This document shows, in pieces, positions 9,460 to 17,800 of a stretch of 35,512 nucleotides of DNA (the first letter of the stretch is position 1; each line of letters opens with the position of its first letter). The DNA is taken from NCBI GenBank assembly GCA_021414065.1, contig JAIOPE010000099.1, forward strand, positions 1 to 35,512, given 5' to 3'. The notes under the pieces are model-generated. The model worked only from the letters and a program-made list of their open reading frames with translations, had not been told where the DNA came from and made no database searches. The position numbers and the translations under genes are program-made. The stretch is from Planctomycetota bacterium (GTDB lineage Bacteria > Planctomycetota > JAJSAM01 > JAJVHW01).

Positions 9460-9894
9460 ATGAAGGTCATGAAAGTCGCGCAGTCCCCGGCTCCGACCAT
9501 CGACTCGAAGTCGAGCGTCTATCAGGCCGTGAAGATGATGGAGAAGGCGTGCGTCGGCGCGCTTGCGGTGACGGAGAAGGGCCGCCTGGTCGGCGTGGTC
9601 TCCGAGCGCGACGTGATGGTCCGCGTCGTCGGGGCGCGCAAGGCCGCACAGAAAACGAAGGTGAAGGAGGTCATGACGACGGCCGTCAAGACCATGACTC
9701 CCGATCAGGACACAGCCGAGGCGCTGAGCGTGATGGTCGAGAACCACATCCGCCACGTGGTGGTCGTCAACAAGAAGGGCGCGGTCGTCGGTCTGCTCCA
9801 GATGCGCAACGCGTATCCGGCGCAACTGGAGGCCGTCGAGGACCAGCTTCGCACGCTTGAGGCCTACTGCGAGACGGACTGCCCCGGAGGGTAG
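9460..9894 (+). CDS. Tandem CBS-domain protein
   Basis: The 144-residue protein consists of two CBS domains (about residues 5-60 and 68-122). Typical elements are VYQAVKMMEKACVGALAV, GRLVGVVSERDVM, VKEVMT and HIRHVVVVNKKGAVVGLL. CBS pairs bind adenine nucleotides and often sense energy charge or redox state; this one has no attached effector domain, so its partner is unknown. Start choice: GGAGG at 9445-9449 is one base before an ATG at 9451, too close, but ten bases before the ATG at 9460, which I prefer. The C-terminus has two Cys residues (YCETDCPGG). A strong hairpin follows, so it is probably transcribed separately from the KOR-Rnf operon. Confidence 0.85.
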   Translation: MKVMKVAQSPAPTIDSKSSVYQAVKMMEKACVGALAVTEKGRLVGVVSERDVMVRVVGARKAAQKTKVKEVMTTAVKTMTPDQDTAEALSVMVENHIRHVVVVNKKGAVVGLLQMRNAYPAQLEAVEDQLRTLEAYCETDCPGG

Positions 9895-9909
9895 GCGGCA
9901 GGTGCTGTC

Positions 9910-9944
9910 CACGGCGTCCGCGCACCACGTGCGCGGACGCCGTG
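9910..9944 (+). terminator. Sixteen-bp hairpin downstream of the CBS gene
   Basis: CACGGCGTCCGCGCAC pairs perfectly with GTGCGCGGACGCCGTG around a three-base loop (CAC). The stem is very stable and lies 16 bases after the CBS stop and 125 bases before korA. Only a weak T-rich tail (TGCGTT) follows, so it may be a non-canonical terminator or a transcript-end stabiliser. It separates the CBS gene from the next operon. Confidence 0.6.
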
Positions 9945-10068
9945 TGCGTTGAACGAGCACCGATGCGCCCTCGACGCGATCGCTGGGCCGGTTGTGTATC
10001 CCGGGGATCACTCGTCGCGACTTGCGTCACACCCGTCCGGCGTGCGCCAACGTGACACTGGTCCCCCT

Positions 10069-11997
10069 ATGACTGACACGACCACGAAGCCCGCCCGAAC
10101 GTCCGCCAGCGCAGTCGCGGCGGCCAACCCGCGCATCATCGAAGCCCGGGAGCACACCGTCGAGATCGTCTCGGACTCGGGCGAGGGCGCCCAGAAGTGC
10201 GGGCAGATCTTCGGCGCGGTGTCCGCGAAGATGGGGAACGGCGTCTGGACCGTCGAGATCATCCCCGCCGAGATCCAGCCGCCCGCGCGCAGCGTCGCGG
10301 GGGCCAGCGGCAACCGCATCCGCATCGGGTCGGGCCCGGTCACGAACTGGGGCGACGAGGCGCACCTCGTGGTCGCGTTCAACGAGCAGGTCGTTCTCGG
10401 GAGGCACCGTCTCGAGGCGCTCGCCGACGACTGCGTGATCCTGATCGAGGACATGTGGGCCTCGCATCCGGACGAGGCCGTCCGCGCCGCGTGGACGGCG
10501 GCGATCGAGGAGCTGTCGTCGAAGCCCTACCGAGTGATCCGGGTCCCCATGGAGGAGCGCTGCCTCACGCTGGTCGAGAACGCCCGCAAGGGCAAGAACA
10601 TGTTCGTGCTCGGGATGCTGTCGTGCATCTACGGGCGCGACCTACAGCGCGTGAAGGACCAGATCGCTCACCAGTTCCGCAAGAAGTCTCAGGAGTTGTA
10701 CGAGCAGAACGTCGGCCTCATGGAGCTCGGCCACGCGTGGGCCGCCGAGAACCTCGACTTCCGCGTGAACGTGCCCGGCATGGCGGACACCGGCGAGATG
10801 GTCGTGATGAACGGCAACGAGGCGATCGGCATGGGCTGCGTCGCTTCCGGGATGGACCTCTGCTCGATGTACCCGATCACGCCCGCGACGTCGGTGTCGC
10901 ACTACCTGAGCGAGGTCTTCGAGAAGTTCGGCGGGATGGTCCACCAGGCCGAGGACGAGATCGCGGCGATCGGCGTGGCGATCGGCGCGTCGTACGCCGG
11001 GAAGACGGCGTTCACCGTGACGTCGGGCCCCGGACTCGCGCTGAAGACGGAGTTCATCGGCCTCGCGATCATGGCGGAGATCCCGCTCGTGATCGTCAAC
11101 GTGCAGCGCGGTGGACCGAGCACGGGCCTGCCGACGAAGGTGGAGCAGGGCGACCTGCTCTCCGCGCTCTACGCGCAACCGGGCGACGCCCCCCGAGTGG
11201 TGATCGCGCCGGCGACGATCGAGGAGTGCTTCCACGTGGTCGTCACCGCGCGACGGATCGCCGAGGCTTTCCGGACGCCCGTGATCATCCTCACCGACGC
11301 GAACCTCGCGACCGGCGTGCAGCCGTTCGCGCGCCCGAAGCTCGACGTCCGCTGGCACGCGTCGCCGCCGGACCAGTCTCCCGTCAGCGCGGGCAAGGGC
11401 CCGTTCGAGTGGGACACGCGCACCGGGCTCTCGGAGCGGTTCATTCCAGGTCAGGCGGGCGGGATGCACACGCTCACCGGGCTCTCGCACGACGAGAAGA
11501 GCCGGGTCGCCTACGACGCAGCCACGCACCAACGCGGTTGCGCGATGCGGAGCCGCAAGCTCGCCGTGCTGCAGCAGACGCTGAAGACGCCCGAGATCCA
11601 CGGCGACGCGGCGGGCGACCTGCTCGTGGTCGGCTGGGGCAGCACGAAGGGCGCGATCGAGGAAGCCGTGGACCGGGCCCGCGCTGAAGGGCTCTCGGTT
11701 TCGTCGGTCCACCTCCGGTTCCTGTCGCCGATGGAGCCCGGGCTCGGCGAGATGTTCCGCCGGTTCAAGAAGGTGTTCACCGTCGAGATCAACTACAGCG
11801 ACGACCCGTCGGACCCGTTCATCACCGACGAGAACCGCCGCCGCGGGCAGCTCTCGTGGATGCTCCGCGCGCAGACGCTGGTGGACGTTGACTGCTGGAC
11901 GCGGGTGTTCGGCGAGCCGCTCCGCCCGGGCCAGATCCTGCAGGCCATCCACGACCGATGCCCCGGGGCCACTTCGGGGAAGGGGGGTGCTCTGTGA
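10069..11997 (+). CDS. korA: 2-oxoglutarate:ferredoxin oxidoreductase, gamma-alpha fusion subunit
   Basis: The 642-residue protein fuses a gamma domain (about 28-215, beginning VEIVSDSGEGAQKCGQIFG) to an alpha domain (about 243-640). The alpha part shows MNGNEAIGMGC, MYPITPATSVSHYL (Tyr268 onwards), VHQAEDEIAAIGVAIGASYAG, TSGPGLALKTE and VQRGGPSTGLPTK, all typical of two-subunit KOR enzymes of bacteria. With KorB it should convert a 2-oxoacid, most likely 2-oxoglutarate, and CoA to acyl-CoA, CO2 and reduced ferredoxin. It is the first gene of the twelve-gene overlapping operon and overlaps korB by four bases (GTGA). No SD precedes the ATG. An upstream in-frame ATG at 9949 lies just past the hairpin and gives an implausible leader. 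The exact substrate is inferred from subunit type. Confidence 0.9.
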   Translation: MTDTTTKPARTSASAVAAANPRIIEAREHTVEIVSDSGEGAQKCGQIFGAVSAKMGNGVWTVEIIPAEIQPPARSVAGASGNRIRIGSGPVTNWGDEAHLVVAFNEQVVLGRHRLEALADDCVILIEDMWASHPDEAVRAAWTAAIEELSSKPYRVIRVPMEERCLTLVENARKGKNMFVLGMLSCIYGRDLQRVKDQIAHQFRKKSQELYEQNVGLMELGHAWAAENLDFRVNVPGMADTGEMVVMNGNEAIGMGCVASGMDLCSMYPITPATSVSHYLSEVFEKFGGMVHQAEDEIAAIGVAIGASYAGKTAFTVTSGPGLALKTEFIGLAIMAEIPLVIVNVQRGGPSTGLPTKVEQGDLLSALYAQPGDAPRVVIAPATIEECFHVVVTARRIAEAFRTPVIILTDANLATGVQPFARPKLDVRWHASPPDQSPVSAGKGPFEWDTRTGLSERFIPGQAGGMHTLTGLSHDEKSRVAYDAATHQRGCAMRSRKLAVLQQTLKTPEIHGDAAGDLLVVGWGSTKGAIEEAVDRARAEGLSVSSVHLRFLSPMEPGLGEMFRRFKKVFTVEINYSDDPSDPFITDENRRRGQLSWMLRAQTLVDVDCWTRVFGEPLRPGQILQAIHDRCPGATSGKGGAL

Positions 11998-12953
11998 TCC
12001 CGTTCGCCAGTTCCCTGCTCGACTGCGTGTCCTGCTCGACCGAAGACAAGCACCTCGGGCCGGCCGACTACGGCAGCTCGGTCCCACGATGGTGCCCGGG
12101 ATGCGGCGACCACTCCGTGCTCACGGCCGTGCAACGGCTCCTCGCCGACGAGAACCTGCCGCCCGAGCGCACGGTCTTCGTCTCGGGCATCGGCTGCTCG
12201 TCGCGCCTGCCGCACTATCTCAAGACCTACGGCTTCCACGGCATCCACGGCCGCGCGCTGCCGATCGCCACGGGCGTGAAGCTGCACCGTCCCGACCTGA
12301 ACGTGTTCGCGGTGATGGGCGACGGCGACTGCTGCTCGATCGGTGCCGGACACTGGATCCACGCGATCCGGTACAACATGGACATCACCGTCCTGCTGCT
12401 CGACAACTGCATCTACGCGCTGACGAAGGACCAGACCTCGCCGACCACGCCGCAGGGCTACGCGAGCAACACGCAGCCGAAGGGGAGTTGGCTCCCGCCG
12501 CTCAATCCGCTCACGGTGACGCTCGGCGTCACGAATGCGTCGTTCGTCGCGCAGACCGCCGAGTGGGTCCCGAGCCACCTCTTCGAGACGCTGAAGGCCG
12601 CACGAGCGCACCGCGGCTTCTCGTTCGTCCGCATCTTGCAGCGGTGCCCGGTGTTCACGCCGGACATCTTCCAGAAGGCGGTGCGCGACCCGGGGCAGAT
12701 CGAGCTGCTCGTCCACGACGACGGCATCCCGACCGCGGGGCTGGAGAACCTCTACAAGAACCGTCAGGCCCACGACCCGAGGGACCTGCACGGTGCGCGT
12801 CGCCTCGCCGAGTTCGACGGGAAGTTCCGACTCGGTCTCTTCTTCAAGGACGCCTCGGCGCCGCGCTACGAGGAAACGCGGCACCTTCCGGTGCACACCG
12901 CACAGGAGCGCATGGACCTCCTCGACCGGGAGTTCGATCGCTATGCCGTCTGA
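11994..12953 (+). CDS. korB: 2-oxoglutarate:ferredoxin oxidoreductase beta subunit
   Basis: The 319-residue TPP-binding subunit carries WCPGCGDHSVL (C34, C37), GIGCSS (C68) and a downstream RCPVF Cys as probable [4Fe-4S] ligands. The TPP/Mg motif GDGD is at 109-112, followed by LLLDNCIYALTKDQTSPTT. There is no attached ferredoxin domain, so reduced electrons must go to a separate ferredoxin or directly to a partner. Start: GTG at 11994 overlaps the korA stop and has a purine-rich SD (AAGGGGGG) a few bases upstream; an earlier ATG at 11958 would add 12 residues. Its 3' end overlaps the next gene by 11 bases. Confidence 0.92.
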   Translation: MIPFASSLLDCVSCSTEDKHLGPADYGSSVPRWCPGCGDHSVLTAVQRLLADENLPPERTVFVSGIGCSSRLPHYLKTYGFHGIHGRALPIATGVKLHRPDLNVFAVMGDGDCCSIGAGHWIHAIRYNMDITVLLLDNCIYALTKDQTSPTTPQGYASNTQPKGSWLPPLNPLTVTLGVTNASFVAQTAEWVPSHLFETLKAARAHRGFSFVRILQRCPVFTPDIFQKAVRDPGQIELLVHDDGIPTAGLENLYKNRQAHDPRDLHGARRLAEFDGKFRLGLFFKDASAPRYEETRHLPVHTAQERMDLLDREFDRYAV

Positions 12954-13947
12954 ACCGATCGCTGACGAGAGGATCGTGTCGGCCCTCCGGTCCCTGCGTG
13001 CGCCGATCGAGGCGTACCGCTCGGCCGTGGCTGCAGCAGAGGAGGAGATCCGCGGGATTCTCGCGGACTCGGGGACGGACGACGGGGCCGGTGGCCTCGG
13101 GGCGTTCGCGGCGGGGCGCATCGACTTCAGCCGGTTCGCCGGCGCCGTGACGAGGGCCCACACGCTCGACGCCGCGACGACCGCTCGGCTTCGCGCGGCG
13201 CACGAAACCATGCGCGAGATCTCGGCCCGCACGACGGAGCGGACGGTCGTCGTGCGCGTGCCGCAGGGTGGGTCGCTCCGCGACGCGGTCGGTCACGCAC
13301 TCGCGGAAGCAGGCCGCGCCTTCGGTGCGGCACACGTTGCCGCGGCTGCGCGGAGGCACGAGCCCCAGGGCTCCGACGGCGCGTTCCTCCGCGCCTACCC
13401 GTTCGCATCGTGGAACGCGAGGGAGCGCCAGCTTGCGCCGCCGCTCGTGGTGGACGTCGATGGCGGAGACCTGCGCGCGGGCGATCTGGCCGAGTTCCTC
13501 GACGGCTGCGTGAAGATCGCGCTGGTCGTGCGTGGGGACTGCGCTCCGGCGGCGCTCGTGCGCCTCATCACTCCGGGCGCGTTCGTGGCCCAGTTCGCGA
13601 CCGCTGACGGTTTCGATCGACTCGCGAACTGCACGGGCGCCGGCGTCGCGGCGGTCGTCCCGGAGCGCGCTGCGCTCTTCGCGCACGACCCGACCGCGGG
13701 AAAGACGACGCACGAGCGGGTCACCGTGCTGCGCACACCGTCCGAGACGGCGCGCACCGCAGTCGGCGGCCTCTCCACCGTGCAGCAACTCGAGGAGGTG
13801 CGGCAGCTCGTCGCGCTCGCGATGCGTCCGGCTGCGCCGGCCGCTGCGTCGGCGGCACCGGCCGCACCGGCGGCAGCCGTCATGGAGCCCGTTGATCGCT
13901 TGGCCGCGTGGCTCCTCGCAGCGACCGAAGGCGCCAGCCATGGATGA
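12943..13947 (+). CDS. Unrecognised protein between korB and rnfB
   Basis: The 334-residue protein overlaps korB by 11 bases and rnfB by 8, so it belongs to the same translational unit. I do not recognise a family. The N-terminal 110 residues are probably helical and charged (SALRSLRAPIEAYRSAVAAA). The middle, about 115-300, alternates strand-like and helical pieces (TERTVVVRVPQGGSLRDAV, PLVVDVDGG, VKIALVVRGDCAPAALVRLI, GAGVAAVVPERAALFAHD), which suggests a compact alpha/beta domain. Only two Cys are visible, and there is no Fe-S motif, Walker loop or membrane span. The C-terminus has an Ala/Pro linker (APAAPAAAVMEP) and a short helix. The context suggests an accessory role for KOR, PFOR or Rnf, for example assembly or scaffolding, but this is inference. 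Confidence 0.75.
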   Translation: MPSEPIADERIVSALRSLRAPIEAYRSAVAAAEEEIRGILADSGTDDGAGGLGAFAAGRIDFSRFAGAVTRAHTLDAATTARLRAAHETMREISARTTERTVVVRVPQGGSLRDAVGHALAEAGRAFGAAHVAAAARRHEPQGSDGAFLRAYPFASWNARERQLAPPLVVDVDGGDLRAGDLAEFLDGCVKIALVVRGDCAPAALVRLITPGAFVAQFATADGFDRLANCTGAGVAAVVPERAALFAHDPTAGKTTHERVTVLRTPSETARTAVGGLSTVQQLEEVRQLVALAMRPAAPAAASAAPAAPAAAVMEPVDRLAAWLLAATEGASHG

Positions 13948-14803
13948 GTCCGCGATCCTCTCCTCGGCGCTGATCCTCGGTGGGACGGGCCTCACGTTCG
14001 CCATCCTGATCGCCGTCGCGCACCGCAAGCTGCGCGTGTGGGAGGACCCGCGGATCGACCAGATCGTTGCGATGCTTCCGGGCGCCAACTGCGGTGCGTG
14101 CGGCTCGGCCGGTTGCCGGAACTTCGCGGAACGACTGCTCAAGGCCGACGCGAAGCCGGTCGGATGCACGGTGATGAACCCCGACGGCGTGAAGTCCGTC
14201 GCGAGTTTCCTGGGCGTGGACGCGGGGACCGCGGTCAAGCGAGTCGCTCGTCTCCTCTGCGCCGGCGGAAGCGACGTTGCGACGAAGAAGGCCGAGTACC
14301 ACGGCCACCGCACCTGCGTTGCCGCGGCGTCGGTCTCCACGGGCGGCAAGGGCTGCTCGTGGGGGTGCATCGGCCTGGCTGACTGCGCGCGCGCGTGCTC
14401 GTTCGGTGCGATCACGATGGGGCCGACCGGGCTCCCGGTGGTGGACCCGGCGAAGTGCACGGCGTGCAACGACTGCGTCGTTGTGTGCCCGAAGGACCTG
14501 TTCCAGATCCTGCCCGTCACGCGCCGCCTCCTCGTCCAGTGCAAGAGCGCACTCGAGGGCGACTCCGCTCAGGCGGTCTGCAAGGTGGCTTGCACGGCGT
14601 GCGGCAAGTGCGTGCAGGACGCGAAGCCCGGCCTGATCTCGATCGCGAACGGCCTCGCCGTCGTCGATCCCGCGCAGTCCGCGCTTGAGGAGCCCGCGGC
14701 GACCGGTCGCTGCCCGACGGGCGCGATCGTGTGGTGCGAGTGGGCGCAGTTCGCTCCGAAAGCAGCCGCGAAGTCCGCGGTGCGGGAGACCGTGAACACA
14801 TGA
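13940..14803 (+). CDS. rnfB: Rnf complex subunit B, multi-cluster ferredoxin-accepting subunit
   Basis: The 287-residue protein has an N-terminal membrane anchor (residues 5-27). The RnfB-specific Fe-S domain follows with C51, C54, C59 and C76 (ANCGACGSAGC, then GC). The C-terminal half holds several further cluster motifs: CSWGCIGLADCARAC, CTACNDCVVVCPKD and a CKVACTACGKC region preceded by VQCKSALEGDSAQAVC, the pattern I associate with the longer clostridial-type RnfB. It should take electrons from reduced ferredoxin and pass them into the membrane part of Rnf. Start: ATG at 13940 overlaps the previous stop by eight bases. Its stop overlaps the PFOR start (ATGA). Position is unusual: rnfB is parted from rnfC-A by the PFOR gene. 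Confidence 0.93.
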   Translation: MDESAILSSALILGGTGLTFAILIAVAHRKLRVWEDPRIDQIVAMLPGANCGACGSAGCRNFAERLLKADAKPVGCTVMNPDGVKSVASFLGVDAGTAVKRVARLLCAGGSDVATKKAEYHGHRTCVAAASVSTGGKGCSWGCIGLADCARACSFGAITMGPTGLPVVDPAKCTACNDCVVVCPKDLFQILPVTRRLLVQCKSALEGDSAQAVCKVACTACGKCVQDAKPGLISIANGLAVVDPAQSALEEPAATGRCPTGAIVWCEWAQFAPKAAAKSAVRETVNT

Positions 14804-17800
14804 AGCTCTTCCAGACGAAATCCCCCGACGCTCCGGCGGCGAACGTCGCGCCGAAATACGTCGGCGTGTCGGCCGCCCTCGACGGGAGTGCTGCGGTGGT
14901 TGAGATGGAGACCGCCGCGAGCGACGCCGCGGGTGCCTATCCGATCACGCCTTCCACGCAGATGGGCGAGGGCTGGGCGCAGGCCGTGGCCGAGGGCCGC
15001 CCCAATGTGAACGGTCGCCCGCTGCTCTTCTTCGAGCCCGAAGGCGAGCACGCGGCCGCCGCCGTGACGACCGGCATGTCGATGACTGGCCTCCGCGCGA
15101 CGAACTTCTCCAGCGGACAGGGCATCGCCTACATGCACGAGTCGCTGTACCCCGCGGTGGGCAAGCGTCTCACGTACGTGCTGAACATGGCGTGCCGCGC
15201 GATGACGAAGCACTCGCTCAACGTGCACTGCGGCCACGACGACTATCACGCCATCGACGACACGGGCTTCTTCCAGATCTTCGCGAAGGACGTGCAGGGA
15301 GCGGCCGACCTGAACCTCGTCTCGCACCGCGTGGCCGAACTCTCGCTCAACCCGGGCATCTGCGCGCAGGACGGCTTCCTGACGAGCCACGTGATCGAGT
15401 CGCTCCGGCTTCCTGAGCGCGACCTGATCCGGGAGTACCTCGGCGACGCATGCGACGTGATCGACTCCCCGACGCCGGCGCAGCGGATGGTCTTCGGCGA
15501 GACGCGCCGTCGCATCCCAGAGATGTTCGACCTCGACTACCCGGCGATGCTCGGCGTGGTCCAGAACCAGGACAGCTACGCCCAGGGCGTCGCTGCGCAG
15601 CGCCCGTTCTACTTCGATCACGTTGCGGCGATCACCGACGGCGCGTTCGCCGAGTACGAGAAACTCACCGGTCGCCACTACGCACGCGCGATGGGTTACC
15701 GCATCGAAGACGCCGAATGGGTGCTCGTCGGCATGGGCTCGTTCGTGTCGAACGCCGAAGCGGTGTGCGACCACCTGCGAGCGGAGCGCGGCCTGAAGGT
15801 CGGCGTGCTCGATGTGACGATGTTCCGCCCGTTCCCGGCCGACCTCGTCACGCAGATGCTCCGCGGGAAGAAGGGCGTCGCCGTGATGGAGCGGACCGAC
15901 CAACCGCTCGCCGCCGACGGGCCGCTCCTGCGCGAGATCCGCGCCGCGATGTCGCAGGCGATGGAGAATGGCCGCGCCGGCGCCGCGAAATCCCCCGCGG
16001 CGAAGGGCGAGCACCTGCCGCACCCGGGTCTCGCGTCGATCTCGGCGTCGGAGTCGCCCGAGTTCTTCGCGGGCTGCTACGGACTCGGAAGCCGCGACTT
16101 CCAGCCGGGCGACCTGATCGCCGTCGTCGAGAACATGCTCCCGGGCGGGCGCGGGCTCCGGCGCTTCTACGTCGGCATCGACTTCGTCCGGAAAGGCACG
16201 CGTCTCCCGAAGCTCCAGATCTGGCAGGAGAAGATCCTCGACGCGTACCCGCATCTGGCCGAGCTCGCGCTGGAGCCGGCGGGCGAAGTGAATCTGCTGC
16301 CGAAGGACTCCGTCGCGGTCCGCATCCACTCGGTCGGCGGGTGGGGCGCGATCACGATGGGGAAGAACCTCACGATGACCGTGTTCGAGCTCTTCGGGCT
16401 CCACGTGAAGGCGAACCCGAAGTACGGCTCCGAGAAGAAGGGCCAGCCGACGACGTTCTACGCGACGTTCGCTCCGGAGCGCATCCGCCTCAACTGCGAG
16501 CTGCGCCACGTGGACGTGGTCCTCTCGCCCGACCCCAACGTCTTCCGCCACACCGATCCGATCCTCGGACTCTCGCGCGGCGGCGCGCTGGTCATCCAGT
16601 GCACGCAGACGCCGCAGGAGTTCTGGGACGGACTCTCGGCCCGCGCGCGTCGCGCCATCCGCGACCGCGGCATCCGTCTCTTCCTGATCGACGCGTTCAA
16701 GGTGGCCCGCGAGGAGGCGACCGGCGCAGACATGCAGTTCCGCATGCAGGGCGCCGCGTTCATGGGCGCGTTCTTCAAGGCGTCGCCCATCGCGGAGCGA
16801 GCAGGGCTCGACGGCGCGAAGCTGTTCGCCGGCATTCGGGACCAGCTCCAGAAGAAGTTCGGCAAGCTCGGCGACCGCGTCGTCGAAGAGAACGTGCGCG
16901 TCGTGCGGCGCGGCTTCGACGAGGTGAAGGAGATCGCCGTCGGCCGCCTGACGGACTCCGCGGTGAAGCCCGAGTCGGCGCCCGCCGTGCCGCCGCTCGT
17001 GGAGCACTCGCACACCGCGGTCGGATTCGCCGACCCGGGTCGGTTCTGGGAGCAGGTGTGCTCCGTCCAGTCGTCGGGTCAGGACCCGCTGGCCGATCCG
17101 TTCGCCGCGATGAGCGCGATCCCCGCGTCCACCGGCACCTTCCGCGACATGACCGGCATCCGGTACGAGGTGCCGAAGTTCATCGCGGAGAAGTGCACGG
17201 GATGCGGGCAGTGCTGGACGCAGTGCCCCGACGCCGCGATCCCGGGCGTCGTGAGCGAGCCGGAAGACGTTCTCCGCGCCGCGATGGACGCGAACCTCGT
17301 CGGAGCGAAGTACGAACGGTTCCCGACGATCGTGAAGCACGTGGGCGGCGAGGTCCGGAAGCTGCTGCGCGCGACGCCGAAGTCCACGTTCGCCGCCGTC
17401 CTGCCGCAGGCCTACGAGTCGATCGCGAAGAAGATGGGCTTCGAAGGAGACAAGCGGGCGACGCTCGACGCTGAGTTCGCGATGATCGTCACCACGCTCG
17501 AGGACCTGCCGGTCGCACGCACCGGCCCGTTCTTCGACGTGCCGGAAGGCAAGAAGAAGGACGCCGGCGGCCTCCTCTCGGTGACGGTCAACCCGCAGGC
17601 CTGCAAGGGCTGCAACCTGTGCATCGAGGTCTGCCCCGACGGCGCTCTCGTGGCGATCAAGCAAGACGCGGGCGTCATCGATCACCTGCGCCGCGGTTGG
17701 GCCGTCTGGGACAAGCTCCCGGACACCCCGGACCGTTTCGTGAACGTGACCGATCTCGACGACGGCGGCATCGGCGTGCTGCAGACGCTCCTTCTGAAGA

